This document shows, one piece after another, positions 5,930-5,965 of a stretch of DNA of 5,965 nt (positions within the stretch are counted from its first letter, which is position 1; the number at the start of each line of letters is the position of its first letter). The notes beneath the pieces are model-generated. The model ran no database searches. It was not told where the DNA came from and saw only the letters and a list, made by a program, of their open reading frames with translations. The DNA comes from Spirochaetia bacterium (GTDB lineage Bacteria > Spirochaetota > Leptospirae > Leptospirales > Leptonemataceae), in NCBI GenBank assembly GCA_016195395.1, contig JACPZR010000437.1:1-5965 (forward strand), given 5' to 3'. The position numbers were made by a program, and so were the translations under genes.

Positions 5930-5965
5930 TTCAATCGGACGTTTTACTCTCTCCCCTGACGACGC

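Noticed and set aside
5930..5965. A possible gene end on the minus strand (TAA at 5946-5944 preceded by a short open frame, RRQGRE).
   Set aside because: Only about 20 bases are visible, which is too little to separate a gene end from chance.

Overview
The window is bacterial chromosomal DNA that looks G+C-rich, with a clear preference for G or C at third codon positions. Six protein genes are well supported, plus one small probable gene. None carries a marker that fixes the phylum. A free-living, probably Gram-negative bacterium would fit: it has a secreted beta-propeller protein with a Sec signal peptide, a tail-specific (S41) protease, de novo NAD synthesis and a biotin-dependent carboxylase subunit. 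I see no mobile element, CRISPR array, tRNA or rRNA, and no sign of recent transfer.

Left part (1-3164, plus strand). The window opens inside an S41/C-terminal processing protease that lacks its N-terminus and has its PDZ domain and Ser-Lys catalytic dyad intact. Only 14 bases after its stop comes nadB (L-aspartate oxidase), which probably starts at a GTG and is probably co-transcribed. A 50-residue, strongly basic ORF follows after 78 bases.

Middle part (3165-5027, minus strand). Two genes face the left block. The upstream one is a 166-residue stand-alone biotin carboxyl carrier protein with the EAMKM biotinylation motif. It is followed 68 bases later by a secreted protein built almost entirely of seven RCC1-type repeats, enough for one closed seven-bladed propeller. 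A G+C-rich hairpin lies in the 64-base gap where the two blocks converge.

Right part (5028-5965). A 125-base divergent region separates the biotin carrier gene from mazG (nucleoside triphosphate pyrophosphohydrolase, two complete MazG domains, plus strand). This region holds a 15-base near-palindrome directly before the mazG start, and an 18-codon ORF whose stop overlaps the biotin carrier start as ATGA. The last 36 bases after mazG show nothing I can assign.

The genes are mostly housekeeping: envelope protein quality control, NAD synthesis, a carboxylase subunit and nucleotide-pool cleaning. No shared pathway joins them. The least ordinary items are the secreted RCC1 propeller, the two small ORFs and the apparent lack of Shine-Dalgarno sequences before several plus-strand genes. 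I do not see a convincing new multi-gene system here.
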